Assembly (NCBI GenBank): GCA_922989275.2
Contig: OV277864.1
Span: 6,696,001-6,760,000, forward strand
Origin: Gari tellinella
Taxonomy: Eukaryota > Mollusca > Bivalvia > Cardiida > Psammobiidae
DNA length: 64,000 nucleotides
Direction: 5' to 3'
The position numbers were made by a program, and so were the translations under genes. Below, one piece after another: positions 54,001 through 63,190 of this stretch. Below the pieces are notes generated by a model that saw only the letters and a list, made by a program, of their open reading frames with translations, was not told where the DNA came from and did not search any database. Positions within the stretch are counted from its first letter, which is position 1. Each line of letters starts with the position of its first letter.

Positions 54001-55089
54001 GAGATTTGTCAAGCCATGAGGAGTGCTCCCATGGAAGCACCACTACATCCATGGAAATGGGCTACCCGACCGATGGAACGCGTCCATATAGACTTTGCAG
54101 ATTTCAAAGCTCAGTCATTTTTGATAATGGTGGACAGTTATTCAAAATGGATAGAAGCGATACCAATGAAGAGTACTACAAGTGCTATAACCATAGAAAA
54201 ATTGAGACTGTTGTTCGCGTCTACTGGTATTCCGGAAGAAATAGTTAGTGACAATGGACCACAGTTCACATCACATGAATTCAGAACATTCACAAAAAGG
54301 AATGGTATCAAACATACATTCAGTCCACCATACCATCCTCAGTCAAACGGGTTAGCTGAACGCGGCGTACAAGTTGTGAAGCGCGCTCTAAAATCGCAAG
54401 TGATCGAAGAAAAAGGATCATTAAACAAAAGAACATTACAACACAAATTAGCAGATTTTCTGTTAAAGTACAGAGTAACTCCACACACAACAACAGGGAA
54501 GACGCCAAGTGAATTGTTTTTAAAACGACAATTGAGAAATAGACTTACTCTAGTGAAACCGGACTTAGAAAAACAAGTGATCGCGAAACAAGAGAAAATG
54601 GTCGAAAATCATGATAGCCATGGGGTTCGTGAACGCGTCTTCGAAGTAGGAGATCCAGTGTCGGTCAAAAGTCACTTGAACACTGGAAAATGGGAATGGG
54701 TTCCAGGGGTGGTTCACAAAAAGCTAGGACCACGAACATTCTTAATCAAGGTGTCAAACAAAATAAGATTCTGTCATATGGACCATCTCATTAAAAGGAC
54801 AGCAAGTATAAGGGAACATGATCGCCACATCAACATACCTATTGACATCAGAACAAACATTACACGGCAAACAAACGCGGAAACAAGTTTTAAGGAGAAT
54901 CGGTCAAATCAAAGGGGGGAAAAGCAAATGAAGGACGTACCGGATGCAGCAACAAACGCGGATCAGAAATCCAATGCGGATCAGAAATCCAATGTAAGTG
55001 CAGAATCTACGAAGGTTACAGATCCAGGGGAACCACGCTACCCAAAGAGAGAGAGAAAGTTAACTAAAAGACTTATTTGTGACATTTAA
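51067..55089 (+). CDS. Gag-Pol polyprotein of the Gypsy element
   Basis: 1,340 residues in one intact frame. Gag: an N-terminal capsid-like region, then two zinc knuckles, CYRCGEAHHPDKC (about 209, non-canonical spacing) and CFKCERKGHLARKC (about 228, CCHC). Protease: LDTGSA (about 295). Reverse transcriptase: FTKLDLSQAY and the catalytic CRIDDILI (about 579), where Arg replaces the usual Tyr. RNase H: ACDASSYGLGA (about 727). Integrase: HHCC zinc domain (about 945-982), then the D, D, E set at about 1,007 (HIDFADF), 1,061 (SDNGPQF) and 1,097 (GLAERG). The tail has a NADQKSNADQKSN repeat. No frameshift separates gag and pol, so pol would need proteolytic processing. It looks functional, but activity is not shown. 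Confidence 0.95.
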   Translation: MPQIGKLGEFIEGKENFSNYKERMEQFFDANDVKDEKKLAVFLSVIGPVAYGVLKNLISPALPKDKEFDNLVLTLENHYMPKPLVISERFKFNKRNQQEGETVSAYVVELKKMSAHCEFGAFLNEAIRDRLVCGLRSENIQKKLLSTDPLTFDEAVKIAVAMETADKDSTSFSCIKNVSFVKDRMKGHNQNQRPKQQKQWKQPVRQSTCYRCGEAHHPDKCKHKDTKCFKCERKGHLARKCRGSARTHLVEEEELSEEVDELGIYSVYMNETVDGSSGKYEISLTVGNREVSMQLDTGSACTIVNQETYQKLLSKYRLKKASVTLKSYSGDNINVLGEITVPVKYKKQVIKELKLLVVNGRKPNLLGRDWLKVIKLDWKEIFEVHRVNMEKSETLESLKAEYRDLFEKDNKPIQGFKARIKVKEQASPIFCKARPVPYALKSQVTEELERLEAEGIIEHVENSQWAAPLVVVPKPNNKLRLCGDYKVTVNREISEEQYPLPNTDDMFATLAGGQKFTKLDLSQAYTQLELEEDSKQFLTLNTHKGLFRCKRLAYGVSSAPAIFQSVMDTVLAGLTGVVCRIDDILITASNDESHLGTLKTVLERLRKHHIKLNREKCKFMEDQVVYMGHTVDAEGIHTTEEKTRAVRDAPAPTNVSTLRSYLGLINYYGQFLPNLSSILHPLHQLLRKEVKWEWSTECEEAFQASKQLLSSSQLLVHYDMQKELKLACDASSYGLGAVISHVMEDGSEKPIAYASRTLTSAEKNYSQIEKEALGIIFGVEKFHKYLYGRKFTLITDHQALTTILGPKKGVPTLAAARIQRWAITLSAYDYVIVYRKSEDHGNCDGLSRLPLKSMDRVHSVEVNTSYLQDLPIDSKVIGEATRLDSVLSKVYDWTMHGWPNHVEDINFKPFFARRMELSVDQDVLLWGLRVIIPPKLQGTMLKEIHSEHLGMSRMKALARGYIWWPNLDAEIEAVVKACEICQAMRSAPMEAPLHPWKWATRPMERVHIDFADFKAQSFLIMVDSYSKWIEAIPMKSTTSAITIEKLRLLFASTGIPEEIVSDNGPQFTSHEFRTFTKRNGIKHTFSPPYHPQSNGLAERGVQVVKRALKSQVIEEKGSLNKRTLQHKLADFLLKYRVTPHTTTGKTPSELFLKRQLRNRLTLVKPDLEKQVIAKQEKMVENHDSHGVRERVFEVGDPVSVKSHLNTGKWEWVPGVVHKKLGPRTFLIKVSNKIRFCHMDHLIKRTASIREHDRHINIPIDIRTNITRQTNAETSFKENRSNQRGEKQMKDVPDAATNADQKSNADQKSNVSAESTKVTDPGEPRYPKRERKLTKRLICDI

Positions 55090-55455
55090 AGAGAAACTTA
55101 ATCGGTGACATTTAGAAACAAAAACAAACTGAACTGTTAAATTCAAGAAACTGAAAAGAGTTTAAAGAGACATTTAAAGCCGTTAGAACAATCCATATAA
55201 TTTAAGATGAAAACTATTTTAAGTTATTAAAAAGGTGTTCACACTGTGTTAATTGGGCATAATAATCCCTGTGTGACACAATAGAACTCTGGTTCTATTT
55301 GAATGATTAGTTTTATTCAAAGGTTCTTGTTAACAACATTGTATAGTCACATTGAATCATATTAACTATTGTTTATTTGATTTAAGTTTCATGTATAATC
55401 TAGTCATTTCAATTCTAGTCATTATTGAGTATTAATACTTTAAGAGGGGAGAAAA

Positions 55456-55649
55456 TGTAGTATATTTATAGTACACATTGTCGGCACTCTTAGCGTATGC
55501 GGTACCATGTTAAGTCAGTGTTTTATACTGTACCATTCATTTGATCTTGCTTCGGTTCTGTTCGTTATATTTAGACCACGTGTATTTTACAATAATAAAT
55601 AGTAAACTGTGAAACGTTCTCTGCTTGAGTTTCTTCCCAATATATAACA
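55456..55649 (+). repeat. Right LTR (194 bp)
   Basis: Identical to the left LTR and preceded directly by the polypurine tract. Confidence 0.95.
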
Positions 55650-57030
55650 ATACATACATGTATAGCTATTTTTTCTTCAAATAAACCCCAACATTTATAA
55701 TACAGTATCAACATTTCCCAAAAATATCTGAAAAGGCACAAAACGAGTAGATCTATTTTTTCTATTATTTATAGATCTAATTACAATTGTAAAGTAAACA
55801 CGTTTTAGAAAGGTTTTTTCCCCATTTTAAACCCATTATTTATCATACAGTTTCAATAGTTTCCCAAAAAAGTATAAAAGCGCCAGACGAATATCGCCAG
55901 ATAAACCTGAACCCCTACGAGTTGAATCCACACTGTAAGGTCACTTTCCGGACTTTATTTCTTCGCAAACAGTAATAATAATAAATGATAAACATGATTT
56001 ATGAGGTCTTTTATAAAATATAAAATCATTGAACTAGTAATTAAAGCTAAAGCTTGTAAATGCCCTTATAATGAACAAACACGCTTTATCTCGCCGAGGT
56101 TTAACACCTCTGACGATCACTTCCTTTAATTAACACGTGTCGCTTTAACACGTGTCGCTAACAGCACGTGTCGCTAATTGCACACAGTATACCGTTTTTG
56201 ACAGAAAGCACCCACCACATCAAATCTTATACCGCCTGTTGCATATGCTTTGTAAAAGTTAATGCACTCGGGGCTCGGGACGAGAACCCGGCCTTCGTGA
56301 GTCCCATAATTTGGAACAAAATGCTGAATTATTTAATAAAATACTTAAAATGTAAAAAAAAAAAAGGAAAAAAGGTCATTTAAATGCTTGCGTGTATTGA
56401 CCTCACACTCTCAATGATGAACAGAACAGAAAGAACAGAACAAATCTTTTATTACATCTCTAGCATACATACATGCAGTACGAGGTATTGTTATACATCA
56501 AATTGTTTATGGCACGTGACCAAATGGCGTGTTAAAGTTCATATTATATATAAAGTTCTAATAGTAGTATGAACTAATATAATTCCAAACAATATCTTGA
56601 TAAGGAGTAGATCTACTGAATTTGTATTTGTTTTTGTTTACTTTCGTTTATTTGGGGGGAATGAAGTCAATGCTTCAATGTATAATATCTAAAGGTTGTA
56701 TTACATATAATCAGATCTCCTACATGATCACTCTTTATATCTACATGCACCACTCTATCAGCAAACACTCAACAAAACTTATCAAATTTACCCTTGTCTC
56801 GCAAGGCGCGAACGTGTTACTATATGCAAACTGTTTAGGTGGAGTTAGGACGCCGAGTAAGTCGGCGTCTCAACTGCATCCAGGCTATTTACCATCTAAT
56901 TCAAAATGTCATCGAGTACTGAGCGAATCGGTTAAAATTAAATATAAAGGAGCCAAGAAATGGGGCATTCAAATACTAATTCAGCATGATAAGGGTAAAG
57001 ACAGATATTTACAAAGTTCTGATTCGTTCC
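55650..57030. other. No gene seen; short repeats only
   Basis: The part to about 55,960 resembles the far side of the retrotransposon insertion (tacgagttgaatcc at about 55,917 and tacgagttgaatctata at about 50,534 and 50,731). A family A hairpin remnant lies at about 56,826-56,882. The 164-codon frame at 56,622-57,116 runs through repeats and is not accepted. Confidence 0.5.
56131..56176. promoter_or_regulatory. Three tandem 15-bp repeats, each with a CACGTG E-box
   Basis: taacacgtgtcgctt, taacacgtgtcgcta and acagcacgtgtcgcta follow each other head to tail. CACGTG is the binding core of bHLH factors such as USF, Myc/Max or Clock. No adjacent gene was identified, so function is unproven. Confidence 0.5.
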
Positions 57031-57277
57031 TTAACCCATTACCCTGTAGCCTGTATCTAGTATTCAATTTAGGTTATCACTTGAAGCATGTTGAAAATAA
57101 GGCAGAATGCGCTTAAAGCGCACTATGCTTTACTTTCAGTCCGCTTTAAGCTCATCTGCTAGGATATAGTAAAAAGCTTTATAATACATATTCTCCTCTG
57201 TGTCAGTGGATTCATTTTCTATAGTTTGTGAGTAATTTAAAGGTGTAGGTAGGCGTATTTATGGGAAAATGGGTTAA
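57031..57277. mobile_element. Family B TTAA MITE
   Basis: TTAACCCATTACCCTGTAGC to TATGGGAAAATGGGTTAA. The stem centre AATGCGCTTAAAGCGCACT has the CG version. Confidence 0.8.
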
Positions 57278-57800
57278 TATATTCGTTCTGTATTCCATCA
57301 CTCTATCCACAGTAACAAAGATAACGCTGACAAATAGGAATATGACGTATGTACAAGTCATTGTCACCCATTTAACTATCGTTCAATCTCGGTAGGACTA
57401 ATGTCCGTATAACATACAGGTTGGATCTCTCTCCGACGTCGATGTACTCGACTTCGTAGAAAGATACAGCCTGCATGTAAATTCATGTAGTCTTAAAATT
57501 CCATGGGGACAATTATAGGTATTATGCAAGTAATATACATATACATGTACATGTTATTGGTATATACAATAGCATTATATAACATTGATAACCCCCTCAC
57601 TGCCTCGTTACAGCTGACATCTGCTTTTATTTCTAATACTTCGAGTTTAGGTATTATGTGTAAATAATCAATTAATCAAGTTTGGGTAATGTTCAGGCGT
57701 CGCGTAACTCGGCGTCTGATTAGGACCCATGCCTTTTGTCAATGGTTAGTGTACTCTTGATAGGGCAGTGAGGGCGTTAAGACATAGCTGCATGCATTTA
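57278..57800. other. No gene; family A half-hairpin only
   Basis: aggcgtcgcgtaactcggcg and tctgattaggacccatgcct (57,692-57,735) are the remnant of a family A stem. The rest is unassigned. Confidence 0.4.
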
Positions 57801-57801
57801 A

Positions 57802-58007
57802 TACACAGAAAACCCCACAACCACCATCATTTAATAAGGGCCTGCTGATTCACAAGAGGTTGGTGGCAGCCTAAAGCAAGACGGCAGCCAAACTGAAAGC
57901 TCCTTTAGGAACCATTCCCTTCACCGCCATCCTACTCCAAACAGACAACCGTCCGAAACCCCAAACGGTCACCAATTCGGTGGTCGTAATCGATAGGTTT
58001 CACTGTG
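57802..58007. mobile_element. Family C MITE, diverged
   Basis: acacagaaaaccccacaacc to cgtaatcgataggtttcact. The stem is weak around aaagctcctttaggaacc. Confidence 0.65.
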
Positions 58008-58675
58008 TATTTGTAAAATAGGTTAGCGGTATTTTGACAGTCAATTATACCGTCACGACCATTGTCTCTTTCGCAATGAAAGGCGACATGGTAGCTTTGG
58101 TAACTCTGTATAAAGCCGTTGCACGTGTGTCCCGAGCATTGCCTTGCCAAAACGAAACGCAAGACATGTGCATAGGGCACAAGCAAACTTTTAATGACAG
58201 GCAAACTTTTAATGGCAATGATAGAGCTTTTCATTTGATGCATCAATAAAATTGATACTATATTTTGTCACGGAATAATTATAACTATAAGGTATGAACA
58301 AGATAGCTTTAAATAGTGATTAAAAACTCTAGGATGAAAATGATGCAGAAAGATCTTTCAGGAGCTTTCTGCCTCATTTTCGACCCAAACCAAGCAGTCA
58401 TAATTAGTCGGAGTGATCTTTATCATAATTTTAGATTGTCTTATAAAATTGGTTGTTCGATCAGGATGGAAACAAAACGGATAGCTCTTAGATCTTTCCG
58501 TATTACTTTCATTTCGATTCGGACAATATTAAATTGTAATAAACATTGCCGAACAGAGCACAGGCAATTGTGCATAAGTAGGCGGGTAGTGTTTGACATT
58601 ATGATAGTTTACAAAGTAACCCGTGTAAACGTTATGTACATGTGATTTGCTAATCTTTATTCGAGCGACGGTTAA

Positions 58676-58703
58676 CCACGTGCACAGCGTCTCGTGCACG
58701 TGG
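58676..58703. promoter_or_regulatory. Perfect 10-bp inverted repeat with two E-boxes
   Basis: CCACGTGCAC and GTGCACGTGG are separated by 8 bases. They lie about 90 bp upstream of the possible first exon at 58,793 and could be a proximal promoter element. Confidence 0.4.
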
Positions 58704-58792
58704 AGCTTAATGATTATTTGTGTAAGTTACTGCAATAGGGAACGTTGGATAAGTGCAAGTACAGTCGAGTATTGTGATTAGGATTTATAAGC

Positions 58793-58822
58793 ATGTTGGT
58801 GGATTATGATGTTGATGCATTG
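58793..58822 (+). CDS. Possible first coding exon (MLVDYDVDAL)
   Basis: Ten codons from ATG to a consensus donor (GCATTG|GTAAGTTG), downstream of an E-box pair. No in-window partner exon was found. If real, the gene continues to the right beyond or between the LINE elements. Chance occurrence is quite possible. Confidence 0.25.
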
Positions 58823-59012
58823 GTAAGTTGAATTCGTTTCCTTTATATTTATTTCCTGTTTTGGCACACTGCGTTGGGATTTCATGTGACTCTAGCAGTT
58901 AAAATTGGTGGAAAACAAAGTAAGCAATAAGTAAAACTCTGTGTTGATAATAAACACTTAATACATAGTTAACAGGCATATTTAAGAACATTAATCGGGC
59001 AATTTGTCATTC

Positions 59013-59014
<2 letters not shown>

Positions 59015-59065
<51 letters not shown>

Positions 59066-59250
59066 GGGGAGACAGACAGACAGAGAGAAAGACAGACAGA
59101 CATACAGAGAGAGAGAAAGAGAGGGAGAGAGAGACAGAGAGAGAAAGAGATGGAGAGAGAGACAGACAGAGAGAGAAAAAGAGAGGGAGAGAGAGACAGA
59201 CAGAGAGAGAAAAAAAGAGAGATGGAGAAAGAGAGAGAACGAGAGAGAGG
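59015..59250. repeat. (GA)n-rich microsatellite
   Basis: GAGA with scattered GACAGACA. It creates long Arg-Glu and Ser-Leu frames on the two strands that are artefacts. It adjoins the 3' end of the LINE and may have grown from its tail. Confidence 0.9.
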
Positions 59251-59337
59251 GAGCGAGGGGTGAAGACATGGGGAGAGACCGGGGTGCCGCTGTCTGCTTG
59301 TATTTGAGTGTGTACATGGGTTTAGTTCTAACTGACA

Positions 59338-61338
59338 TCACCTTTTTACATGTTTTAACAGATAAGAGGCAAAATTGCTTATGATATTTAAATTGTCGGT
59401 GTTTTTCTGGTTATATAGAGCAATAACAACTGATAGGTCATCACTTTTTCTAATAAATGGTGTTATTTGTTGTCGTTGGATGACAAATTTGTTACAATGT
59501 AGCAGATAATGACATTCGTCACCTATTCTGTTTTGATCGCATAGTTCACATACTCTATTATTTAAAGCAGTTCCATTCCATCTGCCGGTTTCTACTGGAA
59601 AACTGTGATTAGCAGTGCGCAATTTATAGACTGGGATAGCTTTAGACAGTGGTAGTGACTTAAAATATTGTTCAAAGTTTAATTCTGATTTAAAGCTACT
59701 GTAAAATCTTCCTTTATTTGACAGGGTCATCTGTGTTCTCCAGTTTTGGATATTTTGGTCTATTAATGTACGTTTTATCTGAAAGCGGATATTATTTGAA
59801 TGTATGTTTAACTGGTTAAGCCAGATATCAGAATGGCCTGTTGAATCAAGAATGTATTTAACTTTCGTTAACCATTTATACTCGTGTGTATGGTCTTTTA
59901 CAATAAACTGGTAAACTAGTTTAGAGTACTTTTCATCTTTTAACGTTATAATTCTGTTCCAGAACCCTATAAGTCTAGTAAATATTGTAATTGTTAGAGG
60001 ATGTCTTCCCAATTCGCCATATAGCATATACAAGGGAGTGCTTTTTCTTGAGTAAGTTATTTTTCTTAGGAACTGTCTGTGTACTTGCTCAATCATTTTG
60101 AGATCTTCATATGCCCATATTTCGCAGCCGTAAGTTAAAATGGGAACAACTGTATGATCAAATAGTTTAATTACCAAATCAGGTGGGAGGTCAAGGTTTT
60201 TTGCCCGGATATAAAGTAAATTCATAGCCTTCTTTGCTTGTGCTACATTATGTTTTCTCGCTTCTAAAAAGGATCCGTTATTAGAGAAAATAACCCCCAA
60301 ATACTTATAATGCTTTACGATTTCTATTTTATCAGTGCCGATAAAAAAGTTGTATTGAGATGTGATCCTGGATCCAAATATTATAACTTTGGTTTTGGAG
60401 GCGTTTACCTTTAATTTCCAGGCATTGTTATATTCATAAAATGAGTTTAGGCTATTTTGAAAGTCGTTTTGGTTGTCAGATAGTATAACTGTATCATCTG
60501 CATAAAGCATAATGAGTAATTTAAGCCAATTTGTTGTTGAAGCAGGATCTTTAAGATTAATTCCTACATTGTTGCGTGATTGTAGATGTGATTCTAGGTC
60601 ATTCAAAAACATGGAGAATAATAATGGCGATAAATTTTCACCCTGTCTCACTCCAGTTTGACATGGAAAATACTGTGAAGTTAAACCATTATGGAATATA
60701 CAAGATTTAATATTTTGATACATGTTGTACACAACGCGAAATAATTTTCCATTTATCGAATACGAACGTAGTTTGTACCAGAGGCCTTCTCGCCATACTT
60801 TGTCAAAAGCTTGTGAGTAATCAATGTATGCACAGAATAGTTTTCTTTTATTGAAACGTAGAATTTGTATTAGAGATTGCATTACAAATATATGATCGAG
60901 ACAAGAGTAATTTTTCCTGAAGCCGGCTTGGTTTTCACTTAAGAGATTATTATGATCAATATATGCTGTCAGTCTTTGATTGACAATAGATGTAAAGAGT
61001 TTACCCAAACAGCTTACTATTGTTATTGGCCTGTAATTACTGGGATCTTCAGGATTGCCTTTATTTTTATATATAGTAAAAATAGTTCCCTCAAGCCAGC
61101 TATTTGGTAAGTGACCAGTATCTAGCACCATATTAAAGAGTTTGTGATATATTGGTAGTAGTATATTTTTAGTGGATTTGATATATTCATTTCTTATATT
61201 ATCGCTAGGGCTGGGGGTCTTAGAATTTTTCAGATTGTCAATACATCTGATAATTTCAATTTCTGTTATAGTGTCATTTAGGGATGTATTATTTAGGTTT
61301 ATCGGGATGTTTTCTAGATTAGGAATGATGCATGCTCT
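59338..61338 (-). mobile_element. 5'-truncated LINE with intact reverse transcriptase frame
   Basis: The frame is open for about 667 codons from 61,338, where the element is cut by a MITE junction, to the stop at 59,338. Motifs in order: ITEIEIIRCIDNLKNSKTP, WLEGTIFTIYKNKGNPEDP, NYRPITIVSCLGKLFT, YIDYSQAFDKVWREGLW, TGVRQGENLSPLLFSMF, YADDTVIL (catalytic), then LKVNASKTKVIIFG. A C-terminal CxxC..H..C segment (CELCDQ, CHYLLHC) follows. The endonuclease domain is absent, so it cannot be autonomous. The clade is left open. A related 3' fragment is at 25,064-25,698. Confidence 0.9.
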
Positions 61339-61478
61339 TTAACCCCATTTACTATAAATTGCCGTCTGCTTTTATTTCTAAAATTCATTTTCATGTAATT
61401 TGAACATTTGTCTGATCATGATCCAAACTGTTTGCAAGTTATCAATGTACTCTGGGTAAGGGAGTGAATGGGTTAAGT
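61339..61478. repeat. Family A MITE remnant at the LINE break
   Basis: TTAACCCCATTTACTATAAA, gccgtctgcttttatttcta and ggagtgaatgggttaag are family A outer text. One hairpin arm (GATCATGATCCAAACTGTTT) remains. Confidence 0.65.
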
Positions 61479-61861
61479 AAACAACATGGTAAGAAAAAAT
61501 GCAGTCAATATATTTTATGAGCAAAGTGAAAGTTAAAGTCAGGTTAAATTACTGCATTCAACAGTAATTATCGTTATGACATGCTTTAGCGAAACGATCT
61601 GGGTAAGTAAGCACATTATTATGTAAGAGTGTGAGAGGATGATAAACCCAAGTTTTTTGTTTGTCTAAAATGAGACTGATTATTAAATGAAGAATGAACC
61701 TGAACTGAAAGAGAAGAAATGATTAAAATATGGAAACAAAACAGAGGTACATGTTAATGGGCATTAAATGTTCAAACATAAAAGACGAAAATGGAAATAA
61801 TACAGTAATAACATACAGTTAAACCCCTCTATTACAACAACAAAAATATTTGTTAATGGAC
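61479..61861. other. No gene; left end of a family C MITE
   Basis: acagttaaacccctctatta at 61,818-61,837 is a family C end. Nothing else recognised. Confidence 0.4.
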
Positions 61862-61984
61862 ATTAACGTACGGTGATTTCTTAATGGAAGACTGAGTCTG
61901 GTTTTGAAGACATGTGGTCACAAAAAGCATGTTGAAAGAAAAGCGCCTAAAGGCGCACTCTGATTTACTTTCACGCTGCTTTAA
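61862..61984. repeat. Family B remnant next to the Penelope-like element
   Basis: tctggttttgaagacatgtg, aaaagcgcctaaaggcgcac and tttcacgctgctttaaacaa are family B stem and flank text. No outer TTAA ends. Confidence 0.55.
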
Positions 61985-63190
61985 ACAACCATTTACTCTG
62001 GGAAATGTAGAAGCCTGAAGCCACCCATCGCAGCAATAATAAATCATGAAATTTAATATAACCATGTCCATATAAATACTTTTCTGTATTACCGACTATT
62101 CCTGACAAAAGTTGGTTTCGATTATTATGAACGCTTTTCTTAATAATCTCTGTTACAGTTTTGAGTGCCTCATTTTGAGTTAATAAAGAAACATTCTCAA
62201 GTGCCTTATCAATTATGTTAGCAGGGTAATTTCTTTCAAGAAAAAACTCTCTTAATTCACAAAGGCTTTTACGGAAAGTAGTGTCATCAGAAATAATTCT
62301 TCTGTATCTTTTACCTTGACTATAGGGAATACCATTTTTGCATGATTTAGAATGGCACGAAGAGTATTCAACATACTGGTGAACATTTGTTGATTTCACA
62401 TATACATCTGTAACAAAATCTAGATCTTCCGATTTAGTAACTGAAACATCAAGAAAATTTACCTTATTTTTAGAGATGCTGTATGTAAACTTAATCGAAG
62501 GATGGAATGAATTGAGAGCATCTATAAACTTTTGTAAGCTTTCTAAGGAGTGATCCCATACCATAAATATATCATCCAAAAATCTCAGCCAAATGCAAGG
62601 TTTTAGATTTCTAGTATTAAGAAAATCCTGTTCCAGTTTACCCATAAATAAATGAGGCATACGCTGGAGCCATAGGACTACCCATAGCAGTGCCCATTTT
62701 CTGCATAAAATGTTCACCATTGAACTGAAAGTGATTATTCTCCAGAACTAGTCGGATTAAGCTGAGAATATTATCAACAGGCAGTTGACGAGAAGCACTT
62801 ATGTCACTAGTATTAAGAAAACACTTACATGCATCAATACCATCCTGGTGTGGAATATTTGTATATAAGGAGGACACGTCTTAAGTCACTAAATATGAAT
62901 CTGCGTGTTCTAATTTAGCAGATTTGAGCTTAAGAATAAAATCTGAGCTGTCTTTGACATACGATGGAAGAGACTGCATAAGAGGTTTCAAAACATAGTC
63001 GACATATTTAGATATATTATCTGTATTAGAATTACATGCTGAAACAATAGGACGACCAGGATAACCCAGAGGTAATCGTTTATTAAATTCTTTGTGTGTT
63101 TTTGGTAAAATGTTCTCGTTATCGCCCCGCCTTTTATAGCCTCTGAGTATAATTTTTTCGGGCCCGGGGCCGGAGCGTTTTTTGCCTGGT
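61985..63190 (-). pseudogene. Broken Penelope-like reverse transcriptase
   Basis: Read on the minus strand the order is LPKTHKEF, GYPGRPIVSACNSNT, DYVLKPLMQSLPSYVKD, DVSSLYTNIPH, KMGTAMGSPMAPAYAS, WLRFLDDIFMVW (catalytic), KVNFLDVSV, then DVYVKSTNVHQYVEYSSCHS and GIPYSQ. This is the diagnostic order of Penelope-like elements. An in-frame TAA just before DVSSLYTNIP (about 62,880) and a frameshift after PAYAS (about 62,640-62,650) break it. No GIY-YIG endonuclease segment or N-terminal part is seen, so it is truncated and dead. Confidence 0.85.

Larger units (their letters stand above)
50806..55649 (+). mobile_element. Complete Gypsy-type LTR retrotransposon, Steamer-like layout
   Basis: A 4,844-bp element flanked by ATACA on both sides (50,801-50,805; 55,650-55,654). 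The LTRs are identical and run TG..CA. A primer-binding site candidate TGGCGACGAGGAT starts 1 base after the left LTR. A purine tract (AAGAGGGGAGAAAA) abuts the right LTR. One Gag-Pol frame, no envelope frame. Size, short LTRs, single frame and 5-bp duplication resemble the bivalve Steamer (Mag-lineage) retrotransposon. That placement is by architecture and recall, not by alignment. Confidence 0.95.

Noticed and set aside
53700..55089. Possible envelope gene after the Gypsy polymerase
   Set aside because: After the integrase there is only a short hydrophilic tail and no separate frame, signal peptide or membrane span.
56622..57116. 164-codon plus-strand frame
   Set aside because: It runs through a family A hairpin remnant and into a family B MITE, with no splice context or recognisable domain.
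59004..59384. Long Arg/Glu-rich and Ser/Leu-rich frames on the two strands
   Set aside because: They are translations of a (GA)n microsatellite, not genes.
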